This document shows, in pieces, positions 34,089-45,986 of a stretch of 64,000 nt of DNA; within the stretch, counting starts at the first letter, position 1; each line of letters opens with the position of its first letter. The stretch lies in NCBI GenBank assembly GCA_019828545.1, contig JACVRA010000325.1:124001-188000 (forward strand), given 5' to 3'. The notes below the pieces were generated by a model. That model saw only the letters and a list, made by a program, of their open reading frames with translations. It made no database searches and was not told the DNA's origin. This DNA is from Paracamarosporium sp. OC-R06-R3. Its lineage: Eukaryota; Ascomycota; Dothideomycetes; Pleosporales; Didymosphaeriaceae. The translations under genes were made by a program, and so were the position numbers.

Positions 34089-36110
34089 ATGTCTGAGTAC
34101 ATAGGGTACATCTCAGCCCTGCCATCAATTCGAGCTTCTACTGACGCGCATTGCGTAGTGCTCGCATATCCCTCATCTCGAAGAGTGACATCCGGTATGC
34201 TTGCATCCATTGAGCCAGCGTCGCGCAATTGCTGATAAGCCTAGATACGTCGGCACGCTTGTCAACATCAACTCAGAACAATCGACCGTCTCGCTCGACA
34301 ATGTGCGATCATTCGGTACTGAGGGTCGCCGCGGCGGTACGGATGAGTACGGGCCTTCGGACGCAGTCTACGAGCAGATTGTCTTTCGGGGCAGCGACGT
34401 GAAGGATCTGCGCATCGAGGAGACCCCTAAAGAGGAGCCTGCCATGCCGCAAGACCCGGCCATCATTGGTGTAAGTCCTGCCCATTTCTTTTGTGTCCAA
34501 GGGTACAATGATTAAATATTTTCGGATGTAAACCTTTTAAACCACCGAGAGCGCAAAACCGTGTGGATATTTCCGTTGCCTTCCTTCTGAGTATCTTCGA
34601 TACGTTTGACTTTCATGAACACTAGTCAAAGAACTTCGCTGACATGGCATATTGGATCGAACAGGTGCAACAGGCTCAACGGCAGGATGGTCCTCAACCT
34701 GACCAACGTCCACCGCCGCAGAACCAGACCTTCCCTCCCCCGCCTGGCCAGTTCCCTCCAGGTGGTTACCCGCCTTTTGGACATCCACCGCCGCCGTACC
34801 AGAATAGGTTCGGTCCGCAAGGTGGCTTCCCTGGTGGCCCTCCGGGACCGTTCCCAGGGGGCCCAGGAGGTTTCGGCATGCCAGGCCCATACGGCTATGG
34901 AGCGCCTCCACCAGGATGGGCTCCTCCAGGCCAATTCAATGGGCCTCCGGGACCTTTCCCTCCACAAGGACCCATTAGTCCACCTGGTCAGCAACAACCT
35001 CCACAGAATCAGAACCAGAACCAGCCACCGACAGGGCCCAAGGGCGCTGCATCGGGTGGTCCTGGACCAAACAAAGATGAGAAATCCGATGCTCAACCCA
35101 AGGTTGCGGAGGCGGATGGTGCTGCGAAACCCACAGAGCAAAAGCCGAACTCAAAACCTTCAGAGATCACTCCCACGCCCGCCGTGGTGAAGCAGCCACC
35201 ACCTCCTCCTGTTGATTCAAAGCCACCCGTCGCAGCTGCCCTTGCTCCACCTTCACAGGCCGGTCAGCTTCCTGGTGCACCGAAGACAGCCCCAACAGGA
35301 CCAAAGAGCGGCCGCATCGTCCCTGCCGTCCCTCTTGCCAGCCCTGGTTTGAGGAACGCTGCTCCCCAAGCTCAACCTGCCGCCGTCGCTGCCGCAGTAC
35401 AACCTGGTCAATCAACGGCTAATCCCACTCAAAATTACCAGAACGCAACACAAGCTGCAACTGCTGCTGTGGCAGCAGCTATGGCGAAGCTCGACGTCGG
35501 AAAAGCCCCCGCTCAACCCGGAGCACAGCCCATGAATGCGAATCTCCAGCAACGTATCGATGAGATGCGGGACGAGCAGGCTAGGCGAGGTGGACCAGGT
35601 CATCGCGGAGGTAGCAGAGGAGGTCGTGGCGGCCGAGGTGGTCATCACGCGAAGTTGGAGATCCCAGCGACCGACTTCGACTTCGCATCCGCCAATGCGA
35701 AGTTCAACAAGATGGATTCTGTGAAGGAAGCTATCGCGACAGGCTCACCGCTCGGCGAGGGTGCGACGCCTCCTGCGCCTGAAATTGCGACTAACGGCCA
35801 CGCCGCCGAGCCGAAGAATGACAACGTTGTCATCCCTCCTGCTTCCGCCTACAACAAGTCATCGAGCTTCTTCGATAACATCTCCAGCGAGCTGAAGGAC
35901 CGAGAGGACTCCGCCGCCAACCGCGGTCAGCAGTTCAGAACCCAAGAGAGGGCCAAGAATATGGAGACCTTCGGGCAAGGCAGTGTCGATGGCTTCAGAG
36001 GCGGATATCGTGGTCGCGGTCGCGGCCGAGGCAGGGGTCGTGGACGCGGCTTTGGCGGCTTCAGGGGTGGACGCGGTCGAGGTGGACAGTTTGGTGAACA
36101 ACAGGCTTAG
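34089..36110 (+). CDS. SCD6: SCD6/Sum2/LSM14 mRNP protein with Lsm, FDF, TFG and RGG regions
   Basis: Scd6/LSM14 represses translation and promotes decapping in P-bodies and stress granules. Exons are 34089-34105 (17 nt), 34159-34194 (36 nt), 34245-34470 and 34626-36110, giving 587 residues. The two tiny exons are needed: MSEYIG + ARISLISKSDIR + YVGTLVNINSE rebuilds the Lsm14 fold start exactly, and every intron has GTACAT/GTATGC/GTAAGT donors and AG acceptors. The Lsm domain covers about residues 1-80. A long Pro/Gly/Gln-rich linker follows. The FDF motif region reads ATDFDFASANAKFNK, followed by SSSFFDNISSEL (FFD box) and NMETFGQGSVDG (TFG box). The C-terminus is an RGG-rich tail for RNA and arginine methylation. 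An internal RGG block (about 35580-35645) precedes the FDF. A model starting at the internal ATG 34644 would lose the Lsm domain. Confidence 0.93.
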
Positions 36111-36991
36111 TGGGCCGATTAGGAGCAGGTTGTCCCGAACGCCATTGTCAATCTTCTGGCAGAACCGGGTCACTTGATCATGGACGATGGAATCATTATC
36201 TAACCATTGTGCGCGATCCACTGGGCGGCGTTCAAAAGCTGGGTTGGAGCTAATTCTTGCGAAAGCTCGACAAGTTTGGGTGGGCAAAAGGGCATCAATT
36301 TCTGCGACATGATATCTTGTTTTTCAGCGAAAGGACGGGAACTGGGATTCGGAACATTGGGAGTCGTTTCTTACGGCGCTCTGTACAAGTATGGAATGAG
36401 CGATGGGCGCGTTATCCTGCGTCGAACTGTATAGTTTTAGGATGAGGATGATATCCCGATGACGAGTAAATGAACTGAATGGCGAAGACTTGCTATGCTT
36501 GCATGGGGGATATGTGGGCAGAATGTGATTATTCGGCCTTTAAGCTGTGTGCTGGACATGTATTGCAATCTGTTTACCACTACCAGTTTTTGCATTCTAC
36601 GAGTGATCACGGGCAATTCACAGTTGGTTGCATCATCCGGCAGCGCATGGGATGGATGCGTGGGATTGCTTTTTCATGCGATGGCGGCCGTGCGCTGCAA
36701 TGACGATGGAAAAGACGTGAGGCAGGTGCCCACGTGCTTAGCCATTGGCTGTCGCGAACCAGGGCAAGCAGGAGCTTCCCCGCAGAGCTGGGTATCAAAC
36801 AAATCTCTGCCGCTGCACAGGCTTGCAGTTCTTGATATGCACGCTATTCTTACCGGCTGCTGATTGCTGCTGGAATATATCTTACCCTTGCCGTTCGCTA
36901 CCGTAGCTTCCCTGCCCAGTTGCGCGCTCGTAGCTCGCGTCAATTGCTTGTCTCGAGAGCTCCACCAACCGCCCGCGTAGGTTGATTCACC
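36111..36991. other. Intergenic SCD6-VTC gene
   Basis: 0.88 kb holding the SCD6 3' UTR and the VTC promoter. Open frames (for example 36495-36863) lack protein character. No gene seen. Confidence 0.45.
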
Positions 36992-39607
36992 ATGAAGTTC
37001 GGCAGCAACCTTCGCAAGAACATCTACCCGCCGTGGAAAGACCAGTACATTGACTACAACAAGCTCAAGAACCTTCTCCGCGAGCACGATGACGACAAAC
37101 CGTGGACCTCGGACGACGTCACGCAGTTCACCGAGGAGCTTGCCAACGTGCAGTTAGAGAAGGTTTACAACTTTAAGAAGGGTATCCAGGAGAAGCTGAA
37201 GGAGCGCACGACGGCCTGCGAGAAGAAACTCGAGCCATTGGCCATTGGCATCAAGGCTGAGGAGGGCAAGGATAACGGCGAGGCTTCTGCGTCCAAGGAC
37301 AACAAACCCGGCGTACCGCCCGCGGAAAGGAAGAAGCTGCTCGAGGAGGTGCTGGAGGAGCTTGATGATATCACAAAGGAGGTCAAGGAGCTTGAGAAGT
37401 ATGGGCGCATCAATTACACTGCGGTGATTAAGGCGACGAAGAAGCATGACAAGCTGCGTGGGAGGTCGTATCGTCTGCGGCCATTCATGAACGCGCGCCT
37501 TACCGAGAAGCCGATTTACACTGAAGACCACTCGCCGTTGCTGTATCGTCTTTCGGCCATGTATAGCTTCGTGCGCCAGAGCCTGGATGGCAAGCCGCAA
37601 GAGGCGCTTTCATTTACGGAGAATGCTACGAGCTCCGAGGACTTCACCTCCCTCAAATGTATGTCGTTTTATTCATTTCACGTCCGTCAGCTAACAAAGC
37701 ACAGTCTGGGTCCACAAGGAGAACCTCCTCGAAGTCAAGACCGTGATCCTCCGCCGTCTCCCCGTCCTCGTGTATAACCCGCAAACCTCCAAGGTCGCAG
37801 AAGGCTCCCAGCGCGACCCCTCCATTACCTCCATATACTTTGACAACCCGGACTTCCCGCTATACACAGACAAGGTCAACCACGTCCCCAATGCCGCGTC
37901 ACTCCGTCTCAGGTGGTACGGGCAGCTTGCTGAAAAGCCCAACATTTTCCTGGAAAAGAAAGAGATGAAGGAAGGAGATGCGGCTGAGGAACAGCGCTTG
38001 GCGATCAAAGACAAATACATCGAACCATTCATTACCGGCAAGTACCACATGGAGAAGCAGATCCAGAAGATGGAGGCCCGTGGTGCCCAGGATCAGCAGG
38101 AGGTTGATGAATACAAAAAGACCGTAAACGATATCTCCAACTTCATCAAGGAGAAGGACTTACAGCCGGTTCTGCGCGCGAACTATACTCGCACCGCCTT
38201 CCAGATTCCTGGTGATAACCGCGTTCGCGTCTCGCTAGATACTAATCTGGCCCTTATCCGCGAGGATTCTCTGGACATGGACCGCCCATGCCGTGACCCC
38301 GACGACTGGCACAGGCGAGATATCGACGATCGCCAAATGGAGTACCCGTTCAGCGAGCTAAGAAAGGGCGAGCGGTACGACTTTCCACACGCGATACTGG
38401 AAATTAAGGTCAAAGGCATGAAAAAGTACGAATGGATCGAGGATCTTATCAACTCCCACCTGGTGAAGGAGGCTCCTCGCTTCTCTAAGTTTGTGCAGGG
38501 CGTGGCGAAGTTGTTCGAAGATCAGGTATGTGACGATGTGGTCTTATGCCATTTCTAGATACAACCTGCTAACAAAGACAGGTGAACACGTTCCCATTCT
38601 GGTTGAGCGAGGTAGAAACAGATATCAAGCGCGAACCCGAAGTAGCTTTCGAAGAGGAACAGAAGAAGAAGCAGAAGGCCGCCGAAGACGACGTCGCTGT
38701 AGGCAGTCTCTTCGGTGCTCGCGCTAGGTAAGTTACATAAGGACACATCTAGTAAAGCCCAGATTGCTCACAATTTTTAGCCCTAGCTACCGTCCCTCAA
38801 TCATCTCTCCCGTGGGTTCACCCGCTGCCGCTGGCACATCCGTCCGCAAATCTAGCGCCCCCGTAAAGCCATCACCCCTCGTGGTGGAACAGAACGACAA
38901 GCCCTCTAATGAAGAGCTTGACAGTGACGAGGAGGGAACGCACGCGGTAGGCACGCATGACTCCCCCTTCGGCCGTAGCACTGGTCTTTCTTCTCTCTTC
39001 CCCTCATTCTCCACCTCAAAGTATGCCCGCAGAAAGGAAAGCACACAGAAGAAAGTCCAGCTCCCACCCGGGATCAGGCACCCAGGAATCTGGATCAAAG
39101 ACCGAGGCCCCGTGCGCGTCGAAGCAAAAGTCTGGCTCGCAAACCAGCGCACCTTTATCAAGTGGCAGCACGCCAGCGTCCTGCTCGCCTCCCTCTCACT
39201 CGGCCTGTACAATGCTGCGGGTGAGGACAACAACGTCGCCCGCGTTCTTGCCGTCGTGTACACTTCTGTTGCGCTATTTACGCTCATCTGGGGCTACGGG
39301 ATCTACATGTGGAGGCGGAAACTAATTACCGAGCGGAGCGGCAAGGATTTCGATAATGTTGTGGGCCCGCTGGTTGTTGCTGTGGGGTTGGTGATTGCAT
39401 TGTGTCTCAACTTTGGGTTCAAGGTACGTGTGTGATACGTGTGTGCGTGGATGAAGAGGGGGTGTGATGTGATGAGGCGTGTGCTAATGTGTGTTACAGT
39501 ACCGAGCTATTATGGATGAGCGCCACCATCACGCGGGGCATAACGGGACGGGTTCGGTGGCGGATATGATGGCGCCGGTTTTGGAACATATTGAGTTGGT
39601 GCGGTGA
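36992..39607 (+). CDS. VTC2: Vacuolar transporter chaperone subunit, VTC2/VTC3 type, 794 residues
   Basis: The VTC complex makes and translocates polyphosphate at the vacuole membrane and is regulated by inositol pyrophosphates through SPX domains. Exons are 36992-37658, 37705-38525, 38582-38727, 38781-39423 and 39500-39607. The SPX domain spans about residues 1-180 (MKFGSNLRKNIYPPWKDQYI; RINYTAVIKATKKHDKL, with the lysine cluster). The central VTC domain (about 222-515) includes FWVHKENLLEVKTVILRRLP, ITSIYFDN, LRLRWYGQL, FLEKK, YTRTAFQIPGDNRVRVSLD and AILEIKVKGM. An acidic linker and three C-terminal membrane segments follow (about 670-690, 700-722, 738-758). YPPWK, the 'SPLLYRLS' block and the 'RPCRDPDDWHR' block resemble yeast Vtc2/Vtc3 more than the catalytic Vtc4, so I call it an accessory subunit. 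The last exon adds a short His-rich tail. Confidence 0.9.
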
Positions 39608-41814
39608 GTGGGGTCTTTTGTTGGTATTGAATGAGGCTTTGGGGATGGAGAGGACGCGATTGTGTGGGTAATTGGTGGATAATGGTGTGTTAGGTGATGT
39701 GGGAGGTGCGGGTGTGACGAGTTGGTAAAGTGCACACCGCACGGCACAGTCACGCACACATGGGGTCGTGATCAGTAGTGCGTGGTAAAGGGGAAGGGAA
39801 AGGTTGCTAGTTAGCCACTTAGTTTGAGCGCTTGTATATACGCGTTGGTGTACGCTGAAGGGAGCTTGCTGTTCCTGGCTTGTTTACAATGAATACGGGT
39901 AGCTTCAGTTTGTGCTTGTGTGGTGTGCGATGTGTATCATGTCTCGGGTGGGATGTATTTGTACTCCTCTGGTATGCGGGGTTGGTAAGATACAGAGAGG
40001 GCTGTGTGTGTGGAGAGAAACGAGGATAAGGTTCTGAATGGATGGTTGCTAGGTTGAAAGGTACATGCGTACATTGTTTGTGGAGGTTTGTATCGGGTGC
40101 ATGGTAGTCTGAAGAGCGGGAAGGGACTCGTGGGCTGTGTTTGTGATGGTCTTATTCAGGCTGCATGTTGAGTAGAGTTGTGCTATGCAGCGCAGTGAGA
40201 CAGGCAAATCTCTACGTTTGGTCACGGTCACCTCTTACGCGAAATGTACGTTAGCAAGAATAGAGCCATACAGGTAGCAAGAATGCCCTGCGATCTGACT
40301 GCTTCTCAACCACAAGACAGAACTTGCAGTATCTTAGATTTCTTCAGAATACGCAGTGCATACAAAGATTGTTCCTGGATTTCTCTCTTGCGCACATGGA
40401 GAAAGCATAGATCACAATCCCACTCCGAAGCTGTGAAAATTCAGGTCACGGTTGCACAGACTCGTGCAGAGTGGATCTCTTCGCTCTAACAAGCTCGCTC
40501 TACGGGAGGGTTCCCTTGCTGCGGGTCCGGTCGGCATGGTAACGGGGGCGCAAATGTCGTCTTGGCAGGGCAGATTTTCGTAGCCCAGGGGATGAGGGAG
40601 GCAAGGAGGAGGAGTGCGTTGATGTTGTGCGAAGGGAGCACGTTTCGTCCGTTGGGGCGGGATGGAGATAGCGCATATGGTATGGTGAGGTAATCGTGAG
40701 GTACCTGAGGACCCTCTGGCGATAGTATAGTGTTATGAGGACACGACTGTGTCGGACCTGGTACATTGTTGTCCAGAATCGGGTGCAGATCATGTTGCAG
40801 TTGCTGGCGGACAAAGGTCATGTGTGTGATATGTTCCAAAAACAAACACGCCCGGGAAGAGAGCACGCTGTGTCTGTGTCATATGATTCGAGCCTCCAGA
40901 ATTTTTTTGCACGACGGTACGTCGTTGGGCAAAGACGTGGATTCGTTGCGGCTGAACACAGGCTAGCGGATGTTCTGCAGCGGGTGTTGGGTGAAACAGA
41001 TGCCGAGAGCTGCTGGCACCCGTCAACCCGTAACTCTACGTCTTCATCTTCTTCCTTTTGCGACATCAGCCGCAACATTCACTACCTTTCTACGCTTTCA
41101 ATTGGAGAATTTCATGCGGATATGCAGTCTCTCAAAAGCAAACAAAATCCTAGACTATGCACGAACCTCGGGATCCGTGGCATATTGCTGTGCGCGGCTG
41201 CGTTACTCATATCCAAGGTTGTACGAGCTACGGATCTCTCGCTATCCCCCTGAAGATATTCTTTGCATGCACGTCTCCATGGCCACGCAGATGCTGCAGC
41301 GATTGGCGCCCTGCCCACGCGTGCCCGTTGTCTGGGCGGACTGCCTGCATGCTGCCGTCCCGCGAGGATACGCAGGTACCAGCACCTTATCCGTATATAT
41401 GTACGTTTGTGAACCGTTTGGTGGTCACCCCGGTGGTTACTTGAACCGTTGCTCAACTCCAAACGCGTCGATTTCGTTGCCATAAAGAGGCAGTTCCTCA
41501 GCGTATTGAACTACAGCCTGGTAGACATCTTACCGCCACCGTCACCGTTAGCTGAGGCATTGCTCTGTTGAACTACCTTCACTACGTTTGGTACGCCGCC
41601 GCCGTTTGTGCACGTGATCCCAGGAAACCGCGCCTTCCTCAAGCCGAACACTTGTCTTAGAGCAACATCTCCACGGCGACTACACTCTTTCAACCTCAAA
41701 GTCGGTCTGTTATTCTTCTCTGCCTCGCTCTTTTTAGGACCCGCACGATCGACACTCGCTTCTCGTTATCCCACCATTCGCTTGACAGCCGTCAACAAGT
41801 GCCAACACCCCGCC
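39608..41814. other. Intergenic, 2.2 kb, upstream of the S41 peptidase
   Basis: The left part is GT-rich (39.6-40.1 kb; VTC 3' UTR). Between 40.5 and 41.5 kb, frames are open on several strands at once, none with a domain. The last 200 bp are CT-rich promoter/5' UTR DNA of the peptidase gene; the frame upstream of its ATG is open from 41608 but without a start codon. Confidence 0.45.
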
Positions 41815-44178
41815 ATGAGGTCCCAACCCGTGGTTGCCCTCGTGGGTCTAGTTGCACTTGCAGTTTCTACGCCGGTGGTACCCGTTGAGGACATCAATCG
41901 CCGGCAAGGAACACCCACCAGTTCACTCCCACCATGTGCTCAAGTCTCAGTTATCTTGGAAGACTACGACAAAAATGGCCCGGTCCCCACGGCAGTCCCT
42001 GCTAACATCGCCTACGATTGTTTGTACAGTATTCCACTCAATGCTACGTCGGCAAATGCCATCCTCTGGGAACTTCCGCTCTATCTCAACTGGCAGAGTA
42101 CGCTTGACGTGCTCAAAGACCCACCTGCCGAGTATGTAGAGAAGATCCAGGCTCCTGTCAATATCCTCGCTGGATTAGACGATATCAAGAAAGATGTTGA
42201 TGATGGAACCATCACGAGTGAATATGAGTTCGGATGGAGGATATATACATTGCTTGGAGCGGCGCACGATGGCCATCTCGCTTATATCTTGGACGTCCTT
42301 GGTCTGGTCTTTACCTTCGGTCGGACTCTCCCGTTGGTCTCGGTGTCGGAAGATGGCAGTAAACTTCCTGCTGTGTTTGCGTACTATGATGTTCTGGGTT
42401 CACAGTTCAAGAATATCTCATACACGCCGTCACCTATTGTCAAGATCGATGAGCAAGAGGTTACCGAATACTTGGAGAATCTGAGCCAGCAAGGTTCTCT
42501 CCAAGATCGCGATGCTTTGTACAATAACCTTTTCTACAGCCTTGCCCAGATCAGTCTACAGAGTGGGGGATCCGGCACAGGCGGTTTCACTGGTGGAGGC
42601 CGTGGTCGTTATGTACCCCCGGGGGCTAACACTACCCTCGAATTTGCCAATGGCACCACGCTCACTATTCAGAACTACGCTCGAACCAATCTCAACTTTA
42701 CAGGAATAACGACTGGCGAAGATCTGAGGAAGGTAATCGTCTATGACGAAGGCACAATAGCGACATCCGGTCACCCTGACTTGACCACTCCTATCTCCAC
42801 GATCTCCGGTGATTCATCGAGCCAGGCTGCACTGCCACCTCCAGGTTATCCTACACCGGTAGTACCAGGTCCCAGCAATCTCATCAATGGCTTTTACATC
42901 GATGCTCCTGGCTATGAAGATGTGGCGGTGCTACAGGTTCCAAGCTTTGTGAGCAGTTCCTTCTCGGAAGTGCCTTTTCAAACAACCTCCAAAAAGTTCC
43001 TAGAAAAAGCATGGAGTGAAGGAAAGACCAAACTCATCATTGACGTGCAGGCGAATGGAGGCGGCACAATCTTGCAGGGATAGTAAGTTTCATACGACGA
43101 TAAGATGTGCTGTAAATACTGACTACTTGTTAGTGATCTGTTCAAGCAGCTGTTTCCGGCTCTGGATCCCTATGGTGCCAACCGCTTCCGCTACAATATT
43201 GCCGTAGACCTCATAGGACAGGCTTTCAGTGAATTTGCTTCTCCTTATCCGCGAGAGACAGGTCTCAGGAACTATACCTTGAGACAAATCCAGTCTAGCT
43301 ACTTCGACTACCACACTGATCAGACAGTTGACGGGAAACCCTTTGAATCATGGGAACAGAAGGTTGGCCCAAACACCGTGAACGGACGTAAGTGAATCTT
43401 CAAATCAGGTCTTTTCTAGCCGTTAACAAAGGTAGATAACTACACTTCCCTTGCGCGCTGGAATTTGACTGATGTCTACATTCCCTATCAGGGTGGCATA
43501 AACGTTACTGGCTTCTCCAATCTTACTCGATGGCAGCCAGAGAACATTGTTCTTGTCACCGACGGTTACTGTGCCTCGACCTGCTCGATCTTTGCCGAAC
43601 TCTTGACTCAGCAAGGTGGTGTGAAGACCATTACTTTTGGAGGTCGGAGCAACGCGAACAAGATTCAGGCTGTCGGTGGCGTCAAAGGTGCCAATATCTA
43701 CACATGGGGATTCATTCAATCGTACACCTCCACTTCCATTTACCTCAATAAGACATTCCAGGAAACTGCACTGAAAGAGTACGATACGGGCCGTGCACTC
43801 GGGCGCTCTTATGCCAACGGCCTCAATGTGCGCGATGCCCTGCGCTCGGGTGATGATTCTGGCATTGCACTCCAGTTCAAGTATGAGGAAGCGGATTGCC
43901 GACTTTACTATACACCGGAGATGACGGTGAACGCGGCCGCCATCTGGAAAGCAGCTGCCGATGCTCAATGGAACGATCCAGCCAAGTGTATCGGCAATGG
44001 TGGCTATTACGATCCTCCACATCGCAAACGTGTGAGCCAAGGCATGACTACGACGTTGGGAGCAGCTCGTGGCCAGGTGCATGGTGTTCATGCACTCAGG
44101 CAGTTTGAAGCTCTTGAGAGCACTTTCTCTTTGGAGACGGAATACCAAGTTCAGCAAGACGGGTTCATGCAGCCGTGA
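41815..44178 (+). CDS. Secreted S41-family (tail-specific protease/CPAF-like) serine peptidase, 754 residues
   Basis: Exons are 41815-43082, 43134-43387 and 43436-44178; both introns are about 50 nt. The ATG at 41815 opens a signal peptide (MRSQPVVALVGLVALAVS) and a short RR-containing propeptide-like stretch. The N-terminal domain has the histidine-bearing block GAAHDGHLAYILDVLG. The C-terminal S41 catalytic core includes LIIDVQANGGGTILQG and, further on, NIVLVTDGYCASTCSIFAEL, where Ser555 in the A-S-T-C context is the likely nucleophile, followed by TITFGGRSN. Several N-x-S/T sites fit secretion. The architecture matches the large fungal extracellular S41/CPAF-like proteins. Members of this family also occur as processing proteases in fungal RiPP clusters, but no precursor or UstY-type gene is visible here. 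The next gene encodes another secreted enzyme on the same strand. Confidence 0.87.
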
Positions 44179-45986
44179 GCGGGTGAAAATCTAGTGGTGT
44201 AACGGTGGCTTGCGTTTAATGGAAGGGAAAAGATGATGGAATTTTCGAACGAGTCATATCAATGCACAAGCGAAGCATCTGGACGCGACTACGCCGGATT
44301 TCGATGTGTTTTGACGGGAACGTGGATTGAATGTATAATATTGCTGCATGTGCAATGTCCGTGTAGCGTTAGAGCTAGTAATGATACGAGTTCTTCCTCC
44401 GCATCTTCCTCCGCAATCCTCTACATTGCAACCTCGATCCTTACGCGAGCCGAATGCTACGACGAACATGTTCTCGGCCGCTACACAAATTCCCCCGAAC
44501 AGGCATTGCGCCGAGCTTCGACGCCACGCGCAGCAATATCGGTATACTCAAAACATGAGTAGGGCGGGTGGCCCGAGCACCATAGCCCTCTGCGACGTAT
44601 CGAGGGCCTGAAGCCGTGATGACCCTGAGTGTCGGGCGGCCCATTTCCCGAATCTCCCGAAATAGAAAGTGACCTTGCTCGCCTCCACGCCCATGGGACC
44701 CACCGTTATCGCTGAAACACTTGTCAGTCCTAGTGTGCGGTTTTGTAGAGGGTGTCGTTGCATTAGAGCTCGTGGAGACGGTGCAGATTCGCTTGCGGCA
44801 ATCACCGGAGTGGCTTGGGGGCGACGTGGAGGCGGAGAAACGGGTCGCTTGCACCTCCACGCTGGCTCCACCCTCTTGCGCGCCCCACGGCAGTGCAGGC
44901 GGGCGAGACAAGACAATATCAGACTTCCCTCGTGCTCGCTATGTGCTACCCCAAGATGCATTGATCGAACAAGATGACCATTCTTCACCGAGCAGTGCCT
45001 TGCCCAGGCATCATTTTGCGTGTTGTTCGCAATGCAGAAGCACCCTTGGGGTGACACAGCGAGACCACGCGCAGAGTGATGTCTAGAATCCTTGATCAGG
45101 CGTGATATTGCCCGGGGTACAATGCGTACCTGCGTCAGCCAATCGCAAGGTGTGCTGTCCTGGTTCTCGGTATAGGGGCTTATTTGCGGCACGTGGGCGA
45201 AGCCATGATTGCATGGACCTGCGTGTGTAGGGGTCGGGTAAGCTCATGATTTGGTCGTTGAGCGTGGGCGCCATTGCTAGCTAGGGGAGGTGCCGTGTAA
45301 GAGTAGGATTGGGCGTTGGCTGAGGCTGAGAAGTCTGTATGCTTTACATGGCGAATGGCGATTGTCGATGGGAGCCTGGAGCTCTGTGGAGGAAGCAGGG
45401 CCAACTCCGTCCCCGTGCTCACGATCAGCATCCTCAGCCTTCGGAAGGCCTTCTGCGCCCGCTAAGATTTGATTACTCTGTGCCACCTCAGGATGCCTAC
45501 AGCAAAGGCCGACAAGATGTCTCTCGCGCATTACTCTCTGCTTGGTATCGCGCGAGCATATATGGTACCGCTGTTGGGGGTAACCACATTCACACCGTCT
45601 AGCTGGGTTCAAATCCATCTTACCTTGGCACGTGCCGTTTGCGCTCATCTAGGCTCGACCCTTCCTTAGGTTCAATCACGCTCACGCACCTCTATCTTAC
45701 GGGCCGCAGGGGGCCCAATCAGCAATCTGGGGCGACGTGATCCCTGCCGTTTCTTCACCAGCCCGGACCCTTGATTCCTTCCTAGGAGGGTACAGGGATT
45801 CACTTTGGTCTACTACACCTGAACGCAAGGTCCAAACGGTCACGGCTACCTCAAATTATAAAATCTTCGCCTTCCCACCGTGCAGGTCTTTTCTTGCTCT
45901 TCACTCCCTTCAAGGCAAGGCTCGTTAGGGATTCGCCCCCAAACAAACGCGACTTTATACCACGAGCATCTTCTGTTTTCGCTAAC
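44179..45986. other. Intergenic, 1.8 kb, between the two secreted-enzyme genes
   Basis: GC-balanced DNA with many overlapping open frames on both strands (for example 44548-45192 minus, 214 codons), none domain-like. The right end is the AA7 oxidase promoter with a TATA-like site. Confidence 0.45.
45856..45864 (+). promoter_or_regulatory. TATA-like element of the AA7 oxidase gene
   Basis: TTATAAAAT lies about 120 bp upstream of the ATG at 45987, a suitable distance for a TATA box with a leader of roughly 90 nt. It is followed by a CT-rich stretch. Putative, based on motif and spacing only. Confidence 0.4.

Noticed and set aside
34626..35141. 171-codon minus-strand frame opposite SCD6
   Set aside because: Complement of the Pro/Gly/Gln-rich SCD6 linker; a coding shadow.
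44548..45192. 214-codon minus-strand frame between the secreted-enzyme genes
   Set aside because: No domain, no good start context, and composition like neighbouring non-coding frames.
45599..45621. GGTTCAAATCC box-B-like sequence on the plus strand
   Set aside because: Flanking sequence cannot form a T-stem or acceptor stem; no A box at the right distance. Not a tRNA.
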